Shown one piece after another: positions 25,719-39,000 of a stretch of 64,000 nt of DNA. Source of the stretch: Corella eumyota (taxonomy: Eukaryota; Chordata; Ascidiacea; Phlebobranchia; Corellidae); NCBI GenBank assembly GCA_963082875.1, contig OY720102.1, positions 4,030,001 to 4,094,000 on the forward strand. Reading direction: 5' to 3'. A model generated the notes under the pieces. The model searched no databases, had not been told where the DNA came from, and worked only from the letters and a program-made list of their open reading frames with translations. Position numbers and translations under genes: made by a program. How positions within the stretch are numbered: position 1 is the stretch's first letter; each line of letters opens with the position of its first letter.

Positions 25719-27088
25719 TTTATTCCATTTAGTTCTTCAATTTTTTAAAAAACTATGCATTTTTGGCCCTAATAACAGGAACTCAAGTATCTACATTAAA
25801 TGGAAAAGGTTGTTAATCAATGCACCAATTTTTGACTTAAATTTGTTCTGCCACTTTTTTTACATTAAACAAAGTATAACACCTAACAATGCTTTACAGA
25901 AGAAATACATCGGTACATGCGTTTGTGTGTTAGTACATGTACTATGAACACAACAGACTGATAGATAAATTACGTATTTTGTTTGATTTAAAAATTAAAC
26001 AGTTTAAGTATGTTTGATTTATTTGCTAAATAAGCTTATACCTGCCTTTTAACGTAATAGAAAAACCTTGTTACTCAGTCATGTCTTTAGCTTGTTAGTT
26101 ACCCATTTTATAATAAACGTCTCGCGTCTTGTGGTAAACATACTATGCTACTGCTGCTACTACGACATATGTTAGTTCAATATTACTTTTCGCTGCAGCG
26201 GATCGTGCGGCATTCATGCGAAAATATACTACGTATTGTTTATCCTCGGTAGGGGTTAGGAAAAAAGTTAGTATACCAACCCGGTAAAATCAAATTGCTA
26301 ACAACATTACCAAAAGAGTGATTTATAAAGTAAAAGATAATGTTTCTAATATTCAATAAACAATAGCAAGTAAATTCTAAGTAAGTCTTTTCAGTGTTAT
26401 TGTAATTGCAGCAATTAATATATAAAGGTAAAATGTTAACTTAGTCCAATTTGTTGTTGAAATAAACGGATAAAACAATAAATTTTACTACCGTTTGTAC
26501 GCCAGTTTCGATTAACATTGGACCTATGTTATTAAATAAATTTTACAAAGGTTTTTTTTTTTTATTTTAAAACAAAGCAGCATTGGATTTAAACGGAACA
26601 GGATGATAGAAAAACATGATTTTCGAGACCAGCTCGGTACAGTTATAATATAATATGTGAACAATAATTTAACACAACAAATTATAAACAAGGAGTAATA
26701 CTTTACAGCTAAATTTATTAAATTATTTAAAATATTGACATATTTGAAAAAACGCAATTACTTGTGTAAAAATGAAGCCTGGCAGATTTTTTATTGGAAA
26801 AGTAAGCTAGCTGTTTTAATTATAATGTATTCAAGGTAAATACATTAAGAAAGGTAAACTCTATTTGGCATAAAACATAGTAAGGTAGGAATATAAATGG
26901 CAAGATTGTAACACATTTGTGATAAAACTAAACTATCTTTTGGAAATGTATAACCTAACCGGCATTTAAAATTAACATGGTGCTTTGAACTTAAGTTCTG
27001 CTTGATGTACTACATTTGAACTTTGGCATAATATAAAAAACAAAAAATAAAATATATAAAAAGAATAACTTAAGAATATATAAACAGA
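25719..27088. other. intergenic: GAS2-like promoter side and CILP-like 3' UTR
   Basis: About 1.4 kb. The left part is the 5' flank of the GAS2-like gene, the right part the 3' UTR of the CILP-like gene. A minus-strand AATAAA at 26790-26795 lies about 295 bp after the CILP-like stop and is the likely poly(A) signal. Open frames at 25705-25947 and 26524-26757 show no domain and are rejected. Confidence 0.5.
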
Positions 27089-30000
27089 TTACCAGCATTC
27101 GAAATAAGTTGAAACAAAGCGCGCATCCACCGTAGACGCCGCGCATTTTCGCTTGGATTGCAAAAGGGTAGCGCTTTCAAAACGTTTTAATTTTTGAAAA
27201 CTTTTAAGCCGCGGCGAATCTGTTACTAAACCTTCAACCGGTACATAACCGCCCCGATTTACAAGTTCTGAAGCATCACCTTCAAAGGAAATGACGTCAT
27301 CAGCCAAGTGCAGTGACGAAATCACCGGCAAAGTTTCTGTTAGATTACATTTTGGACTATCTAAGGAACTTGGCATATCTAGCAACGTGTCGTGATTGCC
27401 TGTAGAAATGTGTCGTATTGTTAAATGAACTAGAATATTATCGTCATAATTTTGTGATGCAGAGTCACATAAGTATTCGATGCAAGCTGTTTCTTCCCTT
27501 AACTCCTCATTATCCTTGCTAGATGATGCTACGGAGTCTAAAATTGAATGTCGCCAGCCGAGCATCGTCATTTGATTGTCTGAACTGTTTAAAAATGTAA
27601 CAGCTTCGATGACGCGTTGATTTTTTAATATATCACGCCGATAAAAACTAGGGTGCATTATAAGTTTAACTTTAATATGGCAGTATTTATTAATTGACGA
27701 ACGCCGACGATCCAAGACCTCTGGGTATTCACTCTGGCCTGAATCTTCTACAAATGTTTCGATAACTCGATTAAGATGGCTTGAGCTTTTTCGCGACAAC
27801 AGGCTACCATCTTTAGGTTTTCTATTGTCACGGAAAATGTATGTTTGTAAGCCTGGCTTCATGTCCTCGCAGTACTGCTTTCGCAAAAAGTATGGAAACT
27901 TTCGACTCTTCGAACGAGAAGCTCTTCGCGCTGTATCAAGTATTTTATTGGAGGTACCAGAACCGTATTTTGAACCCGAATGCATTTCCATAACCTTACC
28001 CATGTTACTTTTCGGTACTTCGGGTTCAAGAAGAACTAGATCGTTTCCCAACCTTGAAGCAGACAGCATTCCAGCCTCGTGGCATCCAACTGGAAGACAA
28101 ATTCCATTTGGATTAGTATTAGATGTTGTCAAGTCTTCGACCTTGGACGCAATGGTTCGTGTTTGTGAATGTCTACGACGGGATTGTCGACGTTTTGGTG
28201 AAACCTTTGGTTTTGTTTTAAACGAAACCTTAACGCCAGGTATAGTTTGATTTAGAGAGTCCAGAACATTAACGCGTAGGTAGCATGGCCTGGCACTGTT
28301 ACCAAGAGCCCAAGCAGTATTGAGACGCTTAATTTTGGCAGTGACTATGAAAACCTAAAAAGAACAAATTTAAAAAGTGAACTCCACATTTAGTTCATCA
28401 ACGAATATAATATACAATTTAAGTTTTGTTTTACCCTTCGTCCTTGTTTTAAGTGTCTATGTTCTACATCAATTCTGTCCTGCGTTTCACGCCAGTACCC
28501 TGTCAGCTCATCCAAAACCCATGGAAAAAGTTTCGGTTTCATGAAAAAATAAGTCAGCATTAAGTTTGCTGATCTTCCAGGTAGAAGATCAAGTTTGCCT
28601 CCAGAACTATTATAAAGTGATACGCAGACGATAACTGTGACATACAAAAAAAACATTAGTATACTCAAAATTTACTCATTTGTTGAAATTAATTCAAATT
28701 CAACTTGATTCTGAACAACCCAATCTGATATCAGTTTTGTTTCTGTTTAAAAGTTGGCACGGAATTTAGTTAATTTTCTCTCAGGTTAAACTGTCCATAA
28801 AGGGCGGAATTGTCTTTGAGTTAAATTGACAAGTCACCTAAACTACACACATTACTGCAGATGTAAAACTTGAAATGCTTACCTGCAGGAGTAAACAGTT
28901 GCTCCTCTGCGCCTAACTTTACAGCGATTGAGCTACCAGGTAGAACAGCACTGTTAGATGTTTTATCAATTATTGTGATTCTGGCAATAACTATTCCGTT
29001 GTATGACTCGGAACGATGGTTGTATATCAAAGATTCAGGCGGAATTATTAATCGCATTCGATGCTGATAGCCTTGAGAAGGTCTACAAAAATGTAAATAC
29101 AAAGCATGTAACACTTAAAACGAATACTGTTAAAGATTAATATTAAAAAGGAAAAACGTTTACAACTAAAGGTTGAAATTACAATTTTAACTTACTTAAA
29201 AACAAGTTGTAATCCTTTAGTTGCATTGAATCTAACTCGAGCACTACAAGGTCTTAACAGAATGGCATGCAAAGTAGTTTGGCCTGGTACAACTAAAAGA
29301 TTCTTCACAGTCGTGGCGTATTTTTTTAATATAACGTCCTCTATGGTAACGGTTACTTCTTTGGTCTCTTTAGGTAGATTAGGGACTGGCAAACGAAATG
29401 AACCGGCATTTGTCGTATAACCAACCGTACGCCCTTGGTAAGAAATCTTCATATGCCTTGCAGGCTGTCCTAGAGATTCAGCAACATAATACTTAAATTA
29501 TAAAATTAAAAACAAGCATAAAATAATTTCAAATAACAAAAAAGATATAATACCTGATTCTGCAGCGCGGACCACGCCTTCCACAATCGTCATGTGGTTT
29601 TCGCAGATGACGCATGCGCACTGGCGAACCACAGTGACAAGAAAGATAGCATGATAAGTGTGTCGACATCTTACCTTCACAGGCTGGGTCTCGGAAGGAC
29701 TGCAACAATACCGAGTCTGACTACACGAGTTTTCAACCGGGGAGTCGCTAGAAGACATATGACAAGGATTCCCATCGCATTTACCCAAGTTTACAAAGTT
29801 TTCTAAATTTACAATAAGGTAAAATAAAAAAAATACCATAAACCTTAAATTTATAATTTAATACTGTTTAGCAAATAATGTAAGTAGTATCACAAACTTA
29901 ACATCTTTAAATGTAGCATTTTAGGTGAAATATTTACCAGCTAATCCCCCAAATTCAGACGCAACATAGCAACCTTTTGGTAAATGTACAAAGTTGGTAG

Positions 30001-33000
30001 ACGGAATCGGATTGCATGTGGAAGTTGACGGGTCTGAAATAACAAGAAAAAACATTAACTCAAAAAAGCTAACATTAAACCCTGTACAAAATCTGTTAAA
30101 ATGATATGAGTTTACCTATTACTGATAAAAATGCTTTATTCGAGTTATGGGAACCCAGTGCATTGATTGCTTTGCATGAATACATTCCAATATCTTGCAT
30201 GGAAACGTTGTACAAAAGCAAAGTTGCGTTCGAATCTTCATACGTCGTCATTTCCGCCTTTCTAGAATTTTCTTTGTCGGTTTTGATCAAGAGCCCGTTG
30301 TGATACCAACGCACCATTGGTGCTGGCACCCCTACGACACCGCAGCAAAACGACACAGCATGGCCATAAGGGGCAACCTGGTGATATTATTTTTATAAAT
30401 ACAATGTTAGAACAATAGGCGATAAATAGCTAGAGGCCAAACCTTGGAGTTATGTTACTAACCTGCGAGTTGGGCCCTCTGACGACACTTGCAGGATAAT
30501 CACAAAGTAAACTGTTAAACATACACTTCCATCCACCGTCCTCACATACACTGGTAATACAATAGTTTAGGTGTAAAATTTCTTCAAAAAATATTTTCGA
30601 AATCATCACTCTAAAATAATTGAAGATATTTACCATCTTTGGCAGTTTCTGTCATGTCTTGATCCATTTGCGAAGATCATGTCGTTGAACATGCAAGGAC
30701 ATTGAGTTTCTTCGACGCATTTTCCCTCGTGTAAGACTGTGCCGTTGGGGCAATAGCATCCAGACACACATCTGTTGTATGCAAGGCAAATAGTACCACC
30801 AGGTACCATGCTTGAGCAGTATTTGATGCACTTTGGGCCGCATTCCATATACACTTTGCGCCCACCACAACGAATAGCTAGAAAATATTTAAATCTCTTA
30901 ATACTGAAATTTGCCGATAATGCCAAGCCTTTAAAATTCTTATTTTTTTCTATAAACAAATACGATAGCAGCCACAATATACTACGAAATAAAAATGATT
31001 TAAAATTTATTGGTATGATCGTCCAATAAACTCATATCACCTTAAGTATTTAACAAAGACAAAAACATATACTGTTTACATTATATGCGTTAATCGGTTA
31101 AAGAACTCGCCCAAGGCACCGAAACGTGTTGTTTAGCGATTTCAATACACTATATTTAGGATACAAACAAATCAGACTTTTTCCAAAAAATGTTGTTCTT
31201 TGAAAATATATATGAACCCAGAATATTAAAATGCTCTAACAGAATCCAATAAAGAAAAAACAATATATTACAAAACTGTATTGCAGAGTACTTACGACAG
31301 ATATCATCAGTTCTCCAGTTAAGAACAATTCCTCTTCTCAAACATTCTTCTGAATACGCAGACAAGGCTGTACAGAAATAAGTGTTTGTTTCCTAAGGAA
31401 AAGAAAAAAATTAATAAATCATTCGCTTAAAAATAAACAACCCTATTTTAATTATTATAGAGTTTATAGAAAACAACACAGAAATTACTCATTTTAAAAA
31501 AAATTTTACACGACATCACAAAAAACAACTTTATTATTCGTCAAACTTATTCATTTTAAAAAAATTATTGAAAATAGAAATTCAATATTAGGTTAGATTT
31601 ACCACCAAAAACATCTAACTATTAGTTTAACATTTATGATTTCATATCAGCAAAACGATCAAGAAAAAACAGTTTCCGAATAATATTATTCTAAAACACT
31701 AGCGTCAAATGTAAATTCACGTAAATCAAAAATATTTGTATTATTGTGAATCATTAATTTTACACGTACGATTTGGTACGTTCAAAACAGCTCACGCAAC
31801 ATTTAAATAAAGCACAAACCTTCATAGAAGTACTGCATACGTCCAGCATACATGAATCAATGTAGTGCTTTGGAGAAACAACGTTATGACAAGCACCAAA
31901 CCGATCATGATCTAGAAGATAAGAGCAAGTGTCGTTTGCTCTTCTAGCCAATCCGTAGTTGCGATTGCAGGGGTCTGTAAGTGTACTTACCGAAGAGCAA
32001 CTAAAAAATAAATAAATATTTAGCAGATGTAGCATTCAGTTTGTTAATTCGACAGCTTAAACGACGTTTATTAGTTGCTTCAACAAACGTAACATGTTAA
32101 ACAAAATTAAAAACTTAAAGTTCAAAAAATAAAACACATCTAACTACATCAAAATTTGATTTACTTCCAAAAGTTTAAGAATAACAGCGACAAAGCTTGT
32201 TTGTTTTTGTTGGTGCAAATATAATTACGTCAAAGAATTGTACTGCGTGATAATATTATTTTTATTGGTTTCTACGTTCTGATAAGATAAAAATCAAACC
32301 AACCAAATGATGTTAAATCAGCATAAAAATGAGCAAATAATAAGGACATGATCTTTCTTTAAATAGAAACTAACCCAGTTTAAAAGTATATTTATTACCC
32401 CGTAAAACAGATGTGTTTATTTACATGAAATTGACAGCGTTTAATTTAAAAGTTTTCTTAAAATCTTTCAATCTGTGCTTTATATTCAAATTATTTTTTA
32501 ATAAACATAACAATTTACCATTGCAACAGCAAAAAAATTTGCTAAATATGTTTCTCTTACCTTAAATTGTTGTTTCGTTCAGATACTGCCCAACTCTGTC
32601 CAAACACTAAATCTTTGTAGCTTGAACGTCCTTTAGGTGTTAACCTATCGTCCCTGGGATTGTTGTTAAAGTTTCCACACAGACCTTGTGTTCTGTCGCG
32701 ATATTTTCCCGATATTGTGAGATAAAGACGATGTGGTATTGCCCACTTGATCTCCAGCTCGTCGCCTACGCGCATGATCAGATATAAACCGATCTGTAAA
32801 AGACAAAGCTTTGTTTTGAATAGACCAAGGAAAATGCATATGCTTATACCTATTATCTTCTTATCGATTAAACTTTAACTTGAAATTACATATTTAATGT
32901 TTCAAAGCCAGATACATTAAATAAATGATTACAAACCTATTTTTGAGTAGATTTTCTAGGTGGAGGTAAAAACAAGCAATACAAAGATTACATCAGCACA

Positions 33001-36000
33001 AATCATAAAAAGTTTAAGTTTTGTTGATATTCTAAAGTAAAAAACATTACCTGTACTATTGTTAACATTCCTTTAGGTGAAATATAAGGTAGGTTTACAC
33101 GCATCCCCCCGATTTGGACTTTTCCCGTTCTCTCCATTTCCACAACTTCTGTGAGATCAGAGAAGGCCAATACTGAAGTGATTTTTTCAACGCAACTTAG
33201 TCGAGACCCACAACCAACGTTGTACTGAACAATCTGTAAAAATATATATTTATAAATATGATTTATAAGCGAAACCTTACTATACATGTGAGCCATTATT
33301 CGACAAGAAATATTTAATTTCGACCATCTTTTATAACAAACAATGCAACAGTTTTACCCACACAGGTCTGTGCAAGCTTGTTGCAAAATGCAGTTATAAT
33401 TATGTATATACGGTACATAACTAAAAAAAGCTTTTACTATAATTATTTTCATGGGTTTACACGAGTAATAAAACCCAGAAAAATGGCTAACCTTAAAACT
33501 ATTTCCATGATTAGCTTGCGACAGAACATAGCCACAATCTCCTTGAAAATTAAAATGGCGACCGTCGTACGTAGTGTAATGGGGATCACCAAAGCTGGAG
33601 CACGTGCCTAAAAAATAAAGTAAAACATAAATGTACAATAAATCATATCTATAGATATCTTTTTAGTAAATAAATTAGGTTCTAAAGGTTAAATTAAATA
33701 TATTTTATATTGTTATCTTTTATATTGTTATTAACCAACATACGAGATTAAATTATTTTTATAGTTAATAAAATAAGTTAACAGGTCTTGGTTTTGCAGA
33801 CCTGGGCAGAGTTTAGTGTTGCAGATTCTTCTCATTGTAAGCTTGCCGTGGCAGGTTTTTCGGGTCGGGGGAATTCCCGTGCACTTGCGCTTCTTCGTCA
33901 TCCAACCCTTGCCGCAAGAGACGCTGCAGGCCGACCATGGACCCCATGATTGCATTCGACCTAAATCAACAAAACTGTAATAAAAAATCTTTGAAAATAA
34001 AGTTTTTATTGGGATTTTTGTTGTTTTCTGTTGTTTTTTTTTTAACAAAACTATATAGCCAAATATAGTTCTTTTTTTTGTAAGTTAAATGTAAGACTTG
34101 TCTAAGCCTCTGCATATATGGAAAACTCAAAGTATATCGAACTCAATGAACTTCCTACAATGACTTTAACAGCTTGCGAAATTCGCCTGCTTAACCACAT
34201 TATCATTTAACGAAAGAAACTTGCAATAAACATACCAATACCACATCCGACACTGTCTTAGATCATCTTTTATCAAATACTTAATTCTCGATGTATAATA
34301 TATACAAAAGAAGGTCTAATATTCACTTTGCGTAGCCTTTGACCCGTTAGGAACAGGTGCACATTAGATTCTGTAATTTTAACCTCCAATGTAGAAAGAT
34401 TGGTGTAGAAAAGTCATGGAAATTAGTGGCCCGTTTACAGGTAGGTCTTTGTTAAACTTCGTTGGTGGCACGGTGTATTTGTTTGTTATGTGAAGAATAT
34501 TACGCTGTTTACGCTTAGTTATTAGTGTTAACTAAGACGAAGTTGTCAACAGTTAATATGAAAGAAAAACTCTTAATCTTGCGACCTTAAAATAAACGGA
34601 GCGCCGTTAAAAAAATCCAAGCGTCCACTTGCAAGAATAATCTGATATTAATTAACCTCAAGATTTCACCAACATTACATCATTAAATGTAGAACAAATA
34701 TATTACAAAGCTAGTTCATGTTTCAAAAACAAAGTCTTTCAATATGCATAATTCATTACAGTACATTATATTTCGAGACCCTACAAAGAAATACCACCTA
34801 CCAAGCAATATACGTTTGAAAATTGGGCCAAACAGTCGTAAACTTGATAACTTAACGCAAATCACCAAATCGTGTTAAATCTTGATGGTTATCGATAATC
34901 AAAATAACATACAAGTGATTTAGAAAATTTATAAGCGTTAATACCTCATTGTGTTCTAAAATACAAGCATGATATTGACATTTGGTTATAGCTGTTATTC
35001 TACAGGACGTACCATTACGATTGTATTACCAATATGTTTGGGGTAATAGCTTTGTTAATGCAGCATATAATTTGTAAGTGTTTACTAAGCAATTATATAT
35101 AACAAATTTCTGCTTTGTCTAAAGGAGGTTTCTAAAAGATAAAAAAGTGCCTACCTTTAATAAATAACTTTGCCTTTGCTTGCATGTTGCCAGCTTTCCT
35201 AACAATCAAGCAAGTATATGTCCCAGCGTCTTTGTTTCCGATTTTTCGAACGACCAATTTGTGTTTCTTTTGCATTACTCGACGATGTTCCAACTTGATT
35301 GGTTTTCCGTCTTTTAACCACGTGACATTGGTGCTCGATGAATGACCAATAATCTACATATAAAATAAAGACAAATTTACAAAATTTAAAAATTAAGAAA
35401 TAAAATAATGACAATTTTATTTAAAAAATTGCAGTTTTGTATAGACTTTTGTAGAACACATTAGTTGGCAATTATATGTATTGCAACAGGGCATAATGGG
35501 AGTTTAAAAAACAGCTTCAACGATCTGTCAATTTTTAAAAAATAAGTCGTAAATTTAGGCTGTAAAGTTTAAGAAAATAAACTTAGTTGAATGTCGACCT
35601 TGGAAGTCAAGAAAACCACAAATCGAGTGCAATAAAAAACATTAAAGTCGGTTGAACTATGAAATTAAAGTGTATATTATATCAACAAATGCTTTTAGTA
35701 AAATTTTAATCTGCATTCATTATAATTAAACTAAATTCTTTAAGTATTTTTCAATTTTTTTTGTCAAAAAAAGTAAATTTTTGACTACTACCTGGATTCA
35801 AACTCAAAACCCCAAGACCTACCTTGCAAGGAAAAACTGCAGAGCTCCCTCTCTTAGCATATACATCTTCTGGTTGTTTATGGAAAGCCATAGTGATTGG
35901 TGCTCGTAGTTTTACCAAAATAATCGAAGCCTTCACTGCACTACCTGCTTCGTTCATTGCATAACATCGGTATTCGCCACCGTCACTCCGTCGTACCTAA

Positions 36001-39000
36001 AAATTTAAATTGTAAATTAAAATGTAAAAGTCTTTGAAAAAAAATATAAAAAAATCCTATAATTAGTTAGCAAATTAAAGTTATAACCTAAAATAATCTC
36101 AACTTTTTAACATTTGGATTAAATATGATGTAAAAGTTTTTCAGATTTCACTACCAAAAAGAAAATAATAAAATTTACGTATTAAACATCCTATTTAAAA
36201 TAATATTTAAAAAAATTGACAACGTAGAAAAAATATTCGATTACAAAGCCTAAAAACTTTTTAATCCTTTAATTTAGTAAACAATCAAAGGGCGTCATTC
36301 AAACAAAAGCCAAACCAAAAATTAATTTTGTAATTCCAAGTTGTGGCAAAACTTTTATGACGCCATCAGCACCGCAGAATTCTTCGAATGTATAACGAGA
36401 AATAAATGAACCAGAAAATCAAAATAAACTATTGTGAAAACTGCTTTTTTGATGAATAAATGTATTGTCTTTTACGCGCACGTTAGTACCACGCAATTTA
36501 AACCACATTTATCACAAGAATAACCAAAATCTCCTCGAAGAAAAGTTTTATTTGTTTGTCATAGGATAAATTAAAAACTAGCAAATCAGCTATTTTTAAA
36601 GAAAAATTACCGAAAAGTTGAAATCAAAGAATCGCCTATTCTCTAATTTATCTTAAAATCATGGGCCACAACATTCATGTGTAATTATAAAGTATTACGT
36701 TTCAGACCACGCAGATGTTTATTTCCATAATTGTAAAACAAATTGCAGAGTCCCCCCTTATCAATGCTGAAATATCAGCACTAAAACAACAAAGGATAAT
36801 TCAAATTTCCAATATACACCACCACAAATGCATTAAGGAATATTTCTATTAAAACAAATGGTAAAAAAACGATAAAGAAAACCCCAACGCGTCCTTAATT
36901 AAATTTTTAAATTATTTTAAGCCTTTTAGGCACCAAATTCGGTGCCGTTTAGACATGTATTTAAACAAATGATTAGTGTTGAAAACCGAATGAGTGTTGC
37001 ATTATTATCTGCTCCTAAAACAACTTTAAAGACTGAAAAATATTAATCTTACGTTGATCAATTTGAGTCGAAACACGCCAGGTGATACCGCATAATGACG
37101 AGCGCTCCTGCTGATGTTCGATCCCACCTTGGCGAACGCCACTCTGGGAGGGGGAAGTCCCGAAACCACGCAGTCCACTGACGTCACTCGGCTCCTGCAG
37201 AAACGTTGAGATTTATAGTTATTGCGACAATTAAAAAAAAAATAAATTTAAATTTTTTTTTTAAATTTTTGCTGCGTTTTTGAATTTTTTAAATTATAAA
37301 ATTATAAGTTTTCAGTCTGATGCCAAACTAATCTCCCTGAACCTTGATAAACCGAAAAATAAAAATATTTTAATTTAATTTTGTATTAAAATTCGTCGAC
37401 AACAACCTCAAAAATTGAAATGATTTCATTGAAACAAAATGTCACGTTTTCGTCATTAACAAGCATGCATAATACCTCAATAAAATTTCGCTTAACCTGT
37501 CTCGGTGTAACTAAATATAAACCAAATACTAGATCCAATCATCGCATAAAAATACGATATTTATAAGTTCACACACGATAGAACTTGGCAAACATTCGTT
37601 TCCGACAAATTAGGGTAGGTGTTAGCGATTTTAATCGTTCCAACAGGTCAACGGTCACTTACTGACGTTTTGCATTGTTTGAACTATTTTATAATATCAC
37701 GAAATGAAGTTTTTTTTATCGTTTTGGTTTAAGACAAATATTGATATGACGTAATAGGGAATAGATTTCACAGACAACTTATTGGTGTAAGATTACTTTC
37801 TACGTAAGTTGTAAACCCAAAATCGGAATTGCAAATAAAGATTTGATATTATATTTTCTCGTAAAACTGAATACTTTATTTTTGTTTGCGTTTATCATTG
37901 TTTAAAATTACTTGTTTGAATTTTTGTTTTTCCTCGAACGACTTCGCTTAATTATCTTGTAAGAAAAATAGATTTAGTACGTTAATTAAGCAAACAATAA
38001 ACACATTATTTCGCAGGAACAAAAACTGTTTACCCAACTGTGCATGTTATACGAGGAAATCAAGTTCAAGTTAAAAAACAAGAAAAATTTCAGCTAAACC
38101 GCTCCGATTAATTTTAATAATTGGTTCAAATTGGATTGTCTTCCGATGTGGTCGGGGGAACTAGCCAAGCCGAAAAAAGTGTAAATTTTGGGTTGCAGGA
38201 ATCTGCATTTCTGGGCTTGTGTACAAACCAAATAGCTATCCACTTTGCCTAGTGTTACATTTGTGATTTTGCTTTAAAATTTGAGGACCTCGTTAGGTAA
38301 TGGCAACAGAGTTTAGCTGAATACAATAGGTGTAATTATACAACCTTGTTTTCGGTTCACACAAGATGTTCCGCAAAAATCGCGAGCGAGAATTAAGGCT
38401 GGTGCTTAAAAAACAATAGCCCTAAATAAACCCAAATACAATAGCCACAAAGTTGAACTGAGTTACAAATTTTACCACAAACATCCCTAAAGTAACTTTT
38501 TAGGTCTGTAAGGCACAACAGATTTTAAAAACCCTTTTTTACAAAACACCATTTAAAAAGTGTTTAAAAGTCGAATTTAACAGCTCGATAAAATTCTGTA
38601 ACACAACCCACAACAAAACTCACCCGAGCGTGACCGATACCGTTGCAGGCAATGACGTAATGATTGCCGGTGACGTCACTTTCACGATTGCGGTCGAGTT
38701 TGAGGCCCAGCCGTCCATGGGTCGATCCGCACAACAAGTGTACTCACCCGCATCAGTTGCAATGACGTTGTCGATAAACAAATATGAAACCCTACCTCCG
38801 TTTCGAGTAACTGCAAAAAATAAAGTAAGTTGTAAAAAATATTATAGAAGCAAATTGCAAGTGGAATTGGGGTTTTAAAAAATCATTTTATTGTTTTTAA
38901 ACCCATCATAATATTTTTTTATTTTTACTGGTGGATCACCCACCCCAAAGACGGCTATTTTTGAAAACCTATATTTTAGACATATGAAGCCCTAAGCAAG